Positions 38,727-47,375 of a stretch of DNA of 64,000 nucleotides are shown here, in pieces (positions within the stretch are counted from its first letter, which is position 1; every line of letters starts with the position of its first letter). Source of the DNA: Streptomyces sp. 378 (lineage in GTDB: Bacteria; Actinomycetota; Actinomycetes; Streptomycetales; Streptomycetaceae); NCBI RefSeq assembly GCF_030124145.1, contig NZ_JASKMS010000034.1, positions 1 to 64,000 of the forward strand. The letters are read 5' to 3'. Below the pieces are notes generated by a model. The model saw only the letters and a program-made list of their open reading frames with translations. It had not been told where the DNA came from and did not search any database. The position numbers were made by a program, and so were the translations under genes.

Positions 38727-39512
38727 ATGTCCGCCGCCACTCAGGAGCGCATGCCCGCTCTGTACCTCAGCCACGGCGCGCCACCCCTGGCGGACGACCC
38801 CGTCTGGCCCGGTGAACTGGCCGCCTGGTCCGCCGGACTGCCGCGCCCCAAGGCCATCCTGATCGTCTCCGCCCACTGGGAGGAGGCCCCGCTGGCCCTC
38901 GGCGCCACCGAGACCGTCCCGCTCGTCTATGACTTCTGGGGCTTCCCGGAGCACTACTACCGGGTGACGTACGACGCCCCCGGTGCGCCGGAGCTCGCCG
39001 AGTCCGTACGCAAGCTGCTGCGCGCCCCCGGCGTGCCCGTCCAGGACGTCCCCGACCGCGGCCTCGACCACGGCGCCTACGTCCCGCTCGTCGAGATGTA
39101 CCCGGAGGCCGACATCCCGGTCCTTCAGGTGTCCATGCCGACGCTCGACCCGGTCCGGCTGCTGGAGATCGGCCGCAAGCTCGCCCCCCTGCGGGACGAG
39201 GGCGTGCTCATCGTCGGCTCCGGCTTCTTCACCCACAACCTGGCCGCGCTCCGGCAGGGCGGCGTCCCCGCCTGGTCGGCCGAGTTCGACGACTGGGGCC
39301 GGCGGGCGCTGGAGGCGCGTGACGTGGACGCCCTGCTCGACTTCACCCGCAAGTCGCCCGCCGGGCGGCTGGCCCACCCGCGCACCGAGCACTTCGCCCC
39401 GCTGTTCGTGACCATGGGCGCGGCCGACGCGGTCGGCGAGCTGGACGCTCAGAAGTCCGTGATCGACGGGTTCTGGATGGGGCTGGCGAAGCGGTCGGTG
39501 CAGTTCGGCTGA
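38727..39512 (+). CDS. LigB/DODA-type extradiol dioxygenase-like protein
   Basis: A 261-aa class III extradiol ring-cleavage enzyme family member. Likely metal ligands are the histidines in LYLSHGAPPL (near the N-terminus), SAHWEE and GLDHGAYVPL. Such enzymes open catechol-type rings using Fe(II), or act on related phenolics (DODA type). GGAAGGA precedes ATG 38727. Divergent from marR, which suggests MarR control by an aromatic compound (inference). Confidence 0.88.
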   Translation: MSAATQERMPALYLSHGAPPLADDPVWPGELAAWSAGLPRPKAILIVSAHWEEAPLALGATETVPLVYDFWGFPEHYYRVTYDAPGAPELAESVRKLLRAPGVPVQDVPDRGLDHGAYVPLVEMYPEADIPVLQVSMPTLDPVRLLEIGRKLAPLRDEGVLIVGSGFFTHNLAALRQGGVPAWSAEFDDWGRRALEARDVDALLDFTRKSPAGRLAHPRTEHFAPLFVTMGAADAVGELDAQKSVIDGFWMGLAKRSVQFG

Positions 39513-39553
39513 GGCGGGGTGGGCTGTGGGGCGTGGGGCTGTGGGGCAGGCGC

Positions 39554-40072
39554 CTACAGCGGCTTCTCGTACCAGGCCACGTCCCAGTAGCGGCCGAACT
39601 TGCGTCCGACCTCCCGGTACGTGCCGACGGGCCGGAAGCCGAAGCCCTCGTGCAGCCGGGCCGACGCCTCGTTCGGCAGCGCGATGCCCGCGTACGCGCG
39701 GTGCAGATCCTCGCCGGACAGCGCCTCGAAGAGGGCCGTGTAGAGGAGCGTGCCGATGCCGCGCCGGCCTGCGTCCGGGGCGACGTACACGGTCGTCTCC
39801 ACGGAGGTGGCATAGGCGGGCTTCGTTCGGAAAGGGCTGGAAGTGGCGTAACCCAGAATCCGCTGTGTGTCCGGCTCCCTGGCAACCATCAGGCGGTGCG
39901 GCCCGTCTTCAGGGTGGGAGAGCAGCCAAGGGCGGCGCTCCTCCGGAGTGAAGATCGCGGTATCGAATGTGATCGCCGTCTCACGTACATAGTGGTTGTA
40001 GAGGACGGTGAGGGCTTCGAGGTCGTCCTCGACTCCTGGTCTGACCTGCACCTCTGTACGTTCCGACGGCAT
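39554..40072 (-). CDS. GNAT acetyltransferase, phosphinothricin-acetyltransferase-like
   Basis: A 172-aa GNAT enzyme. The PAT/Bar-like features are NHYVRETAITFDT near the N-terminus, acetyl-CoA loop APDAGRRGIGTLLY, and the ending GRKFGRYWDVAWYEKPL. It would acetylate an amino group of an amino acid or antibiotic. Start ATG 40072 follows GGAGG by five bases. Divergent from hrdD. Confidence 0.87.
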   Translation of the reverse strand: MPSERTEVQVRPGVEDDLEALTVLYNHYVRETAITFDTAIFTPEERRPWLLSHPEDGPHRLMVAREPDTQRILGYATSSPFRTKPAYATSVETTVYVAPDAGRRGIGTLLYTALFEALSGEDLHRAYAGIALPNEASARLHEGFGFRPVGTYREVGRKFGRYWDVAWYEKPL

Positions 40073-40132
40073 CGCGCCTCCCTGCGTGGCCGGACAGGGT
40101 ACTGCATGATCAGAAAAATCGGGGGGCGGGTT

Positions 40133-40159
40133 GGGAATTCTGTCCTGATTCCAGTCGTT
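40133..40159 (+). promoter_or_regulatory. SigR-type promoter of hrdD
   Basis: GGGAAT (40133-40138), an 18-bp spacer, then GTT (40157-40159). This fits the SigR consensus GGAAT-N18-GTT for thiol-stress genes. It lies 107 bp before the hrdD start codon. Confidence 0.72.
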
Positions 40160-40266
40160 GTTTCCATCGGATGCAGGGCACCCGAGGAGAGTCCGGAGAG
40201 TCTCGAAAGACGGAGTCCAGCGTCCGAAGGACCACCCGCTGACCTCACCATCGCAAGGGAGCTCGC

Positions 40267-41265
40267 ATGGCAACCCGTGCCGTCGCCCGTCGTCAGTCCG
40301 CCACCGGCGAGACGGCCGACGCGGCAAGCAGTGTTCGCGCCCATGGCGGCGAGATCGCCGACCGCGACCTGGTCGGCATGTACCTCGACGAGATCGCGCG
40401 CACACCGCTGCTCGACGCCGCCAAGGAGGTCGAGCTGTCGCAGATCATCGAAGCGGGTGTGTTCGCACAGCAGATCCTCGACGGCCAGGAGGAGAACAAG
40501 GCCGGGGCCTCGCCCGAGGAGCTGCAGGCCCTGGTCGACGCGAGTGAGCGTGCCAAGGACGTCTTCATCCGCTCCAACCTGCGCCTGGTCGTCGCGGTCG
40601 CCCGCCGCTACCCCCGCAGCGGGCTGCCGCTGCTGGACCTGATCCAGGAGGGCAACGCCGGCCTGGTGCGCGCGGTCGAGAAGTTCGACTACCGCAAGGG
40701 CTTCAAGTTCTCCACGTACGCCACGTGGTGGATCCGCCAGGCCATCACGCGGTCGATAGCGGACCAGTCCCGCACGATCCGCCTGCCCGTCCACCTCGTG
40801 GAGGAGCTCGGCCGAATCCGCCGTGTGCAGCGCGAGTTCAACCGTGAGCACGGCCGGGACCCGGAGCCCGCCGAGATCGCGACCGAGCTCGGCTCGACGC
40901 CGGAGCGCGTCACCGACGTGCTCGACTGGGCCCGCGACCCGGTCTCGCTGAACATGTCGGTGGACGACGAGGGCGAGACCCAGTTCGGCGACCTCCTGGA
41001 GGACACCTCCGCGGTGTCGCCCGAGCAGTCGGTGCTGACACTGCTGCGCAGTGAGGAGCTCGACGACCTGATCGGCCGGCTCGACCAGCGCACGGCGTCG
41101 ATCATCAAGATGCGCTACGGCATCGAGGACGGCCGGGAGCGCACGCTGACCGAGGTCGGCAAGGAGCACGGCCTGACCCGCGAGCGCATCCGGCAGATCG
41201 AGAAGCACGCGCTGCTGGAGCTGAAGAAGCTGGCCCGCAGCACCGGGTTCGACGCGGCGGCGTGA
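40267..41265 (+). CDS. hrdD: Principal-like RNA polymerase sigma factor HrdD
   Basis: A 332-aa group 2 sigma-70 factor. Region 1.2 (DLVGMYLDEIARTPLLDAAKEVELSQ), region 2 (NLRLVVAVARRYPRSG, then GNAGLVRAVEKFDYRKGFKFSTYA, TWWIRQAI), region 3, and region 4 (ERTLTEVGKEHGLTRERIRQIEKHAL) are complete. Length, N-terminal sequence MATRAVARRQSA and neighbours match HrdD of S. coelicolor rather than the longer HrdB. A SigR-type promoter is 107 bp upstream. AGGGAG is before ATG 40267. Confidence 0.93.
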   Translation: MATRAVARRQSATGETADAASSVRAHGGEIADRDLVGMYLDEIARTPLLDAAKEVELSQIIEAGVFAQQILDGQEENKAGASPEELQALVDASERAKDVFIRSNLRLVVAVARRYPRSGLPLLDLIQEGNAGLVRAVEKFDYRKGFKFSTYATWWIRQAITRSIADQSRTIRLPVHLVEELGRIRRVQREFNREHGRDPEPAEIATELGSTPERVTDVLDWARDPVSLNMSVDDEGETQFGDLLEDTSAVSPEQSVLTLLRSEELDDLIGRLDQRTASIIKMRYGIEDGRERTLTEVGKEHGLTRERIRQIEKHALLELKKLARSTGFDAAA

Positions 41266-41859
41266 CCCCCGCGTCCGCGTCCGCCCGCGCGTCCGGCCCC
41301 GCCCGCGCGGCGCGGACCGCCCGTTCGCGGGTCGGCGCGAGACCCGTGAGCACGGTGAGCACGGTGAACGTCCGGGCGTACGACCCGTTCCCACGCCCAG
41401 TGGGTGACGGACCGTGTGCGCCCGGGGGTCACCGCGTACGCCGGGTGGCGAAAGACCGCGCAAACATGGCGTTGTAACGCCGCTTCAACTCGCGGGCTCA
41501 GGGAACAAGACTTCTGGGCCCACCAGTTCGAGCCCGGGGCACACCCCCTGCCCCCGACAGCCAAGTCCCGTCGCACTCCCCCCGGCGCCGGGACTTTCCC
41601 GAGGCCGGGCTTCGGCGTCCTTCCCCCCGGATGCCGGAGCCCGGCTTTCATTCTGTCCGGCTGCCGTCTCCGGCCGTTGCCTCTGGCCGCCGTCTCTGGC
41701 CGCTCGCAGGGCTCCGGTGTGGTGGCCCGGTGTGGTGGCCCGGTGTGGTGGTCCGGCGGAGTGTGGGATGGGCTGCTGGAGGGCGGGGCACCCCGTACCT
41801 GAACCACGGGGTGGCCCGCCAGATGGCAGATTGTGTCACATGGGCATAGCCTGCCGGGC
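41266..41859. other. Intergenic region with tandem TG-rich repeat
   Basis: 594 bp without a convincing gene. A 13-bp unit CCGGTGTGGTGGC is repeated three times in tandem (41714-41752, last unit with one change). The end carries TGTGTCACA (41832-41840), a small palindrome close to the TetR start. Confidence 0.5.
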
Positions 41860-42558
41860 GTGAGCAGCACCACCCCGAACCCGCCTCCGTCCTCACTGAC
41901 CGAGCGGCGCAAGGCCGAGACGCGTATGGAGATCGCCCGGGCTGCGGCCGGCCTCTTCGTACGGCACGGCCTGCGCGCCACCCGCGCGGAGGACATCGCC
42001 CAGGCCGCGGGCATCGCCCCGCGCACCTTCTACCGGTACTTCGCGACCAAGGAGGAGGCCGTCGCCCCGCTCTACGCGGCCGGCGCCTTGCGTTGGGTCG
42101 AGGCGGTGCGCGCCGCTCCCGCCGGCACCGGCGTGCTCTGCGCCCTGGAGCAGGGGGTCCGCCACGCCCTCACCCCGGGCCTCGGCGTCTCGGCGTCCTC
42201 CTGGGAGTGGGTCCGCACGCTGCTGCGCCTGGCCGAGGCGAACCCGTCCCTGCGCAGGGTGTGGGCGGAGGTGTGCCAGACGTCGGAGCGGCTGCTGGGA
42301 GAGGCGCTGACGGAAGTGGTGACACGTGCCGGTGCCTCGAGAACGCCCGCAGGGCCGGACGGTTCCGACAACGTTGCCGAGGGCCCCCGGGCGCGCTTCG
42401 CCGCCGCCGTGGCCAGTGCCGCCGTGCGGACGGCCCTGGAGGCCTGGGCCGAAGGGGACGGACCCGTCGATGGCCCGGACGGCCCGGCGGAACTCGCCCT
42501 GCGGAATCTCGCGGCGCTACGGGACTTCCCGTGGGGGCGTGACCTCCCGGGGGTGTGA
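41860..42558 (+). CDS. TetR-family regulator
   Basis: A 232-aa regulator with the helix-turn-helix TRAEDIAQAAGIAPRTFYRYFATKEE in a normal TetR N-terminal domain and a helical C-terminal domain. Start GTG 41860; no clear ribosome binding site, and a CATAGC box stands close upstream, so a leaderless transcript is possible. It lies downstream of hrdD; the S. coelicolor gene in this place (SCO3201, from memory) is also a TetR regulator. Target unknown. Confidence 0.85.
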   Translation: MSSTTPNPPPSSLTERRKAETRMEIARAAAGLFVRHGLRATRAEDIAQAAGIAPRTFYRYFATKEEAVAPLYAAGALRWVEAVRAAPAGTGVLCALEQGVRHALTPGLGVSASSWEWVRTLLRLAEANPSLRRVWAEVCQTSERLLGEALTEVVTRAGASRTPAGPDGSDNVAEGPRARFAAAVASAAVRTALEAWAEGDGPVDGPDGPAELALRNLAALRDFPWGRDLPGV

Positions 42559-42648
42559 CCTTCGGGGGCCGAGTCCTCCGGCGGGAGTGACCCGCGAGGG
42601 TCGTAGACCTGAGTGGCATGAACCTCCGGTGTCCGGGGCCGCGAGGGC

Positions 42649-43638
42649 TCACGCCCCCTCCGCGTCCCGGCCGCCGGCCGCCCTGCTCAACCGCGCCCCC
42701 AACTCCCGTACGGCCGTCACCAGTTCCTCCGGCTCGTGTACCACGAAGTCGCACTCCAGCATCGCCAGCCGCAACGCCACCCACTGCACGGCGTCGCCGA
42801 TCGACCCGCGCAGCCGGCACCTGTGCTCGTCCAGCGGTTCGGGCGTGCCCAGCCACGCGGGCACCCGGGCGGCGACGAAAGCGGCCGGTGCGGCGAACGT
42901 GACCTCGAAGTCGTAGGTCCGCTGTTGCCGTTGCATGGACTGCCGGAGGTACTCCGCCGCGTTCCCCGTCGGCAGCTCGCGGGGCACGAACCGGGCCCCG
43001 GTGGCGAAGGGCTCGCTGACCCGGTCGACGCGGAACGTGCGCCAGTCGTCGCGGTCGATGTCGTACGCCACCAGGTACCAGCGGCGACCCGTCGACACCA
43101 GTCGGTACGGCTCCGTCAGACGCCGCGACTCGGTGCCGTCCGCCGCCCGGTAGGCGAACCGCAGCCGCTCGTGCCCGGCGACCGTCGAAGCCATGACGGT
43201 CAGGGTTTCGGGCGCGATGCTCGGCCCGTCGCCGCTGGTCAGTGGGGTGGTCGCGGCCTGCAGGGTGGTCACGCGGTGACGCAGCCGACCCGGCAGGACC
43301 TGCTCCAGCTTGGCCAGGGCCCGCACCGAGGCCTCGTCGAGGCCCTCCACGGCGTGCCCGGCTCCGGCGCGCAGCCCGACCGCGATGGCCACGGCCTCCT
43401 CGTCGTCGAGCACGAGCGGCGGCATGGCCTTCCCGGCGACCAGCCGGTAGCCGCCGTCGGAGCCCTTGGTCGCCTGCACGGGGTAGCCCAGCTCGCGCAG
43501 CCGGTCGATGTCCCGCCGGACCGTGCGGCGGGAGACCCCGAGCCGCTCGGAGAGTTCCCCGCCGGGCCATTCGCGGGGCGTCTGGAGAAGGGAGAGGAGT
43601 GTCAGCAGCCGAGCCGGGGTGTCCGTCGTCATACGCAT
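42649..43638 (-). CDS. WYL-domain transcriptional regulator
   Basis: A 329-aa protein: N-terminal DeoR-like helix-turn-helix (LSERLGVSRRTVRRDIDRLRELGYPV), then a WYL domain (RRWYLVAYDIDRDDWRTFRVDRV) and a WCX-type end. WYL regulators sense ligands or nucleic acids. Start at 43638 (ATG) or 43632 (ATG). Divergent from the MFS gene at 43695, with the inverted repeat ACTAGG-N11-CCTAGT between them. Confidence 0.87.
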   Translation of the reverse strand: MRMTTDTPARLLTLLSLLQTPREWPGGELSERLGVSRRTVRRDIDRLRELGYPVQATKGSDGGYRLVAGKAMPPLVLDDEEAVAIAVGLRAGAGHAVEGLDEASVRALAKLEQVLPGRLRHRVTTLQAATTPLTSGDGPSIAPETLTVMASTVAGHERLRFAYRAADGTESRRLTEPYRLVSTGRRWYLVAYDIDRDDWRTFRVDRVSEPFATGARFVPRELPTGNAAEYLRQSMQRQQRTYDFEVTFAAPAAFVAARVPAWLGTPEPLDEHRCRLRGSIGDAVQWVALRLAMLECDFVVHEPEELVTAVRELGARLSRAAGGRDAEGA

Positions 43639-43652
43639 GAGGATGCCGCACC

Positions 43653-43675
43653 ACTAGGTCATGAACTGTCCTAGT
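43653..43675. promoter_or_regulatory. Operator between WYL regulator and MFS genes
   Basis: ACTAGG (43653-43658) and CCTAGT (43670-43675) face each other across 11 bp in the short divergent gap; suited to control both genes by the WYL protein. Confidence 0.6.
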
Positions 43676-43694
43676 AGGGGTTTAACGTCGAAGC

Positions 43695-45203
43695 ATGAAC
43701 TCCACCGACACCTCCCCGGGCACGGCGGGCGGCGGGACCGACCGCCGACGTTGGTTCGCCCTCGCGATCGTGATGACCGCGGCTTTCATGGACCTCGTCG
43801 ACGTGACGATCGTCAACATCGCCATCCCGTCCATCCAGCGGGAGGCGGGCGCCTCCTTCAGCCAGATCCAGTGGATCACCGCCGGTTACGCCCTCGCCTT
43901 CGCCGCCGGTCTGATCACCGGCGGACGGCTCGGCGACATCCACGGCCGCAAGCGGATCTTCCTCGTCGGCATCGGCGGATTCACGGTCGCCTCCGCGCTG
44001 TGCGGCCTCGCGGTCAACCCGGAGATGCTGGTCGCCTCCCGCCTCCTGCAGGGTGGCATGGCGGCGCTGATGGTGCCGCAGGTGCTGTCGATCGTGCACG
44101 CGACCTTCCCGGCGCACGAGCGGGGCAAGGTGTTCGGGCTGTTCGGCGCGGTGGTCGGTCTCGGAGCCGTGTCCGGTCCGTTGCTCGGCGCGCTGCTGAC
44201 CGAGTGGAACCTGTTCGGCTGGGGGTGGCGGTCGATCTTCCTGATCAACCTGCCCGTGGGTGTCGCCGGCCTGATCCTCGGCGGCCGCTTCATCACCGAG
44301 TCCAAGGCGCCGCGTGCCCTGAAGCTGGACCTGGTGGGCGTCGCACTGGTGACGCTGGGCCTGCTGATGCTGATCTACCCGCTGACCCGAGGCCGCGAGC
44401 TGGGCTGGCCGGTGTGGGGGTACGTCTCGATGGCCGGCTCGCTCGTCGTCCTCGCGGCGCTGGTGGCGTACGAGAGGCGCAAGACCGCGCGGGACGGCTC
44501 CCCGCTGGTGGAGCTGTCGCTGTTCCGGGTCAAGAGCTTCGCGGCCGGGATCGCCGTGCAGACCGTCTTCGGGATCGGGCTCGGTGTGTTCTTCCTGGTG
44601 TGGACGCTGTACATGCAGATGGGGCTGGGCTGGAGCCCGCTGAAGGCCGGGCTGACCGGGGTACCGTTCTCGATCGCCGTGTCCGCGGCCGCCGGGATGT
44701 CGGTGCAGATGCTGGTCCCGCGCTTCGGGCGCAAGGTGCTCCAGGCGGGCGCGCTGGTGATGGCGGCCGGGGTGCTGCTCTACATCTGGGAGTCGGGGCA
44801 CTACGGCCTCGCCATAGAGCCCTGGCAGATGGCCCTCCCGCTCGTCGTCATGGGCGTGGGCATGGGGCTGATCGTCGCTCCGCTGACCGACGCGATCCTC
44901 TCGGAGGTGCCGCGCGAGCACGCCGGTTCGGCGTCCGGCCTGATCAACACCGTGCAGCAGATGGGCAACGCGCTCGGTCTCGGACTGGTGTCCGTGGTGT
45001 TCTTCGGCACGATCTCCGACCACCTGCGGCCGGAGCAGATCGGTCCGGCCTTCGCGGACGCCTTCCAGAACGCGCTGGGCTGGGTGGCCGCGGTGATGGG
45101 CGCCATCTTCCTGCTGATGTTCGCGCTGCCGAAGCGGCCCGCGCAGCATGTGGAGGGGGAGCGGGCGCCGGTGGAGGAGAAGGAGCGGGTGCTGGTCTCC
45201 TGA
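43695..45203 (+). CDS. DHA2-family MFS exporter (14 TM)
   Basis: A 502-aa transporter with the DHA2 signature DLVDVTIVNIAIPSIQ in helix 1, motif A GRLGDIHGRKRIF, and about 14 membrane segments (GVFFLVWTLYMQM, ALPLVVMGVGMGLIV). It probably exports a toxic compound. No strong ribosome binding site is seen before ATG 43695, and the promoter is close, so it may be translated from a very short leader. Probably controlled by the divergent WYL regulator. Confidence 0.9.
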   Translation: MNSTDTSPGTAGGGTDRRRWFALAIVMTAAFMDLVDVTIVNIAIPSIQREAGASFSQIQWITAGYALAFAAGLITGGRLGDIHGRKRIFLVGIGGFTVASALCGLAVNPEMLVASRLLQGGMAALMVPQVLSIVHATFPAHERGKVFGLFGAVVGLGAVSGPLLGALLTEWNLFGWGWRSIFLINLPVGVAGLILGGRFITESKAPRALKLDLVGVALVTLGLLMLIYPLTRGRELGWPVWGYVSMAGSLVVLAALVAYERRKTARDGSPLVELSLFRVKSFAAGIAVQTVFGIGLGVFFLVWTLYMQMGLGWSPLKAGLTGVPFSIAVSAAAGMSVQMLVPRFGRKVLQAGALVMAAGVLLYIWESGHYGLAIEPWQMALPLVVMGVGMGLIVAPLTDAILSEVPREHAGSASGLINTVQQMGNALGLGLVSVVFFGTISDHLRPEQIGPAFADAFQNALGWVAAVMGAIFLLMFALPKRPAQHVEGERAPVEEKERVLVS

Positions 45204-45223
45204 CAGCGGCGGTCGTGTGGGCG

Positions 45224-45427
45224 GGCCTGGCACTACGGTGCCGGGTCCGCCCGTGTTTCCGGTCGGCGGGTACTACGGTGCCGGGTCCGTCCGTGTTTCC
45301 GGTCGGCCTGGCACTGCGGCGCCGGTCCGTCCGCGTCTTCGACCGGCCCGGCATTACAGTTCCCGGCCCGCCCGCGTCTTCGATCGGGCCCGGCACGACG
45401 GCTCCGGGTCCGTCCGCGTTTCCGATC
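45224..45427. repeat. Five tandem ~41-bp repeats upstream of fruR
   Basis: Units begin at about 45224, 45265, 45305, 45345 and 45387, each GGCCTGGCACTACGG-like, then a CCGGGTCCGTCCG-like part and TTTCCGGTC or CTTCGACC. Similarity falls off towards the right. No open gene is apparent between 45204 and 45524. Confidence 0.75.
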
Positions 45428-45524
45428 ATGCCCGATTGGGTCCGAAGCTGTTTACTTCTCGGACATCTCGGCGTAGCGTGCCGCTGAAACCACACGTTCG
45501 GGCATGAGGCGGAGGCGAACGGAC

Positions 45525-46286
45525 ATGTACGCACCGGAGCGGCAGCAGGAGATCCTCCGGCTCGCCCGTGACGGCGGCCGAGTGGATGTCGTGTCGCTGG
45601 CCGAGGAGTTCCAGGTGACGGCGGAGACGATCCGCCGGGATCTGAAGGCCCTCGACCGCGCGGGTCTGGTCCGCCGGGTGCACGGCGGGGCCATCCCGGC
45701 CGGCCGGCTCGACTTCGAGCCGGACCTCGCCGAGCGCGAGACGACCGCCGCCGACGAGAAGGACAGCATCGCCAAGGCGGCCCTCGCGGAACTGCCCGTC
45801 GAGGGCACGGTGATCCTGGACGCCGGGACGACGGTGGCCCGGATGGCCGCCGCCCTCCCGCTGGAGGCCTCCCTCACCGTCGTCACGCACAGCCTCCCCA
45901 TCGCGGCCCGCCTCGCCGACCACCCCGGCATGCAGCTGCACCTCATCGGGGGGCGCGTACGGCACCGTACGCGCGCCGCCGTGGACGCCTGGGCGCTGCG
46001 GGCGTACGGCGAGATCCGCGCCGACGTGCTGTTCGTGGCCGCCAACGGCTTCTCCGCCGAGCACGGTCTGACCACCCCCGACCTCGCCGAGGCCGCGGTC
46101 AAGCGCGCGGCCGTGGCCGCCGCCCGCCGCGTGGTGCTGCTCGCCGACTCCTCCAAGCACGGCCAGGAGCACTTCGCCCGCTTCGGCGATCTGAGCGATG
46201 TGGACCTGCTGATCACCGACAGCGGGCTGAGCCCTGAAGACGCCGTCGCGATCGAGCGCGGCGGCACGGAAGTAGTGCGCGCATGA
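45525..46286 (+). CDS. fruR: DeoR-family repressor of fructose operon
   Basis: A 253-aa DeoR regulator. The opening MYAPERQQEILRLARDGGRVDVVSLAEEF, then VTAETIRRDLKALDRAGLVRRVHGGA is the classical DeoR DNA-binding domain; the rest is the DeoRC sugar-phosphate sensor (HLIGGRVRHRTRAAVDAWAL). It should respond to fructose-1-phosphate and control fruRKA. GGAGG stands nine bases before ATG 45525. The fruK start overlaps its stop. Confidence 0.93.
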   Translation: MYAPERQQEILRLARDGGRVDVVSLAEEFQVTAETIRRDLKALDRAGLVRRVHGGAIPAGRLDFEPDLAERETTAADEKDSIAKAALAELPVEGTVILDAGTTVARMAAALPLEASLTVVTHSLPIAARLADHPGMQLHLIGGRVRHRTRAAVDAWALRAYGEIRADVLFVAANGFSAEHGLTTPDLAEAAVKRAAVAAARRVVLLADSSKHGQEHFARFGDLSDVDLLITDSGLSPEDAVAIERGGTEVVRA

Positions 46287-47230
46287 TCCTCACCGTCACC
46301 CCCAACCCGTCCCTGGACCGGACCTACGAGGTGCCGTCCCTCGACCGCGGCGAGGTCATCCGCGCCACCGGCGAGCGGATGGACCCGGGCGGCAAGGGCG
46401 TGAACGTCTCGCGCGCCGTGGCCGCCGCGGGACAGCGCACGGTGGCGGTCCTGCCCCTGGGCGGCGCCCCCGGTGCCCTCGTCGCCGAGCTGCTCGACCA
46501 GCAGGGCATCGAGGTCGCGCCCGTCCCGGTCGCCGGGGCGACCCGGTCCAACATCGCCCTCGCCGAGTCCGACGGCGTCCTGACGAAGATCAACGCGCCC
46601 GGTCCCGAACTGTCCGACGCCGAGCGGGAACTGCTCCTGGAGACCGTGCGGCAGCAGTCCCGCGAGGCCTCCTGGATCGCCTGCTGCGGCAGCCTGCCGC
46701 GCGGACTCGCCCCCTCCTGGTACGCCGAGCTGGTCGCCCGCGCGCACGCCGCCGGGACCCGGATCGCCCTGGACACCTCCGGGCCCGCGCTGCTCGCGGC
46801 CCTGCGCGAGCGGCCGGACGTGGTCAAGCCGAACGCCGAGGAGCTCTCCGAAGCCGTCGGCCGCCCCCTCGCCACCGTCGGCGACGCCGTGAAGGCCGCG
46901 GAGGAACTGCGCGAGATGGGCGCCCGGGCCGTCCTGGCGAGTCTCGGCGCCGACGGGCAGCTGCTCGTCTCCGACGAGGGGGCCTGGTTCGGCAGCGCGC
47001 GCGTCGCCGTCGTCCGCAGCAACGTGGGTGCCGGCGACTCCTCCCTCGCCGGTTTCCTGATCGCCGGCGGCAACGGCCCCGAAGCCCTCGCCTCCGCGGT
47101 CGCGCACGGTGCGGCCGCCGTCCAGCTGCCCGGCAGCGTGATGCCGACCCCGCGCGACCTCGACCCGGCGGCGGTGACGGTCACGGGCGAGGTCCCGACG
47201 GACCGAGTGCTGAAGGAGCCGGTCACATGA
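46283..47230 (+). CDS. fruK: 1-phosphofructokinase
   Basis: A 315-aa PfkB-family kinase that phosphorylates fructose-1-phosphate to fructose-1,6-bisphosphate. It begins MILTVTPNPSLDRTYEVP, typical of FruK; GGKGVNVSRAVAAAG is PfkB signature 1, and SNVGAGDSSLAGFL contains the GAGDS catalytic motif (Asp base). ATG overlaps the fruR stop (ATGA). The gap of 145 bp to fruA holds no gene. Confidence 0.96.
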   Translation: MILTVTPNPSLDRTYEVPSLDRGEVIRATGERMDPGGKGVNVSRAVAAAGQRTVAVLPLGGAPGALVAELLDQQGIEVAPVPVAGATRSNIALAESDGVLTKINAPGPELSDAERELLLETVRQQSREASWIACCGSLPRGLAPSWYAELVARAHAAGTRIALDTSGPALLAALRERPDVVKPNAEELSEAVGRPLATVGDAVKAAEELREMGARAVLASLGADGQLLVSDEGAWFGSARVAVVRSNVGAGDSSLAGFLIAGGNGPEALASAVAHGAAAVQLPGSVMPTPRDLDPAAVTVTGEVPTDRVLKEPVT

Positions 47231-47375
47231 CGTACGGCGAGCAGCATGGACCTACGCGCGAGCGGCGGGCCTCTCCCTTACCCCCCGCCTCCCTCTCCGC
47301 CACCCCCCACCGCACCCCCGTCCCCCTCCCCGCCCACCCCTCCCACCGGGCGATACGCGTGCTAAGGAGCCCGCG

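Noticed and set aside
45224..45427. CRISPR array
   Set aside because: Units are contiguous and degenerate with no spacers, so this is a tandem repeat.
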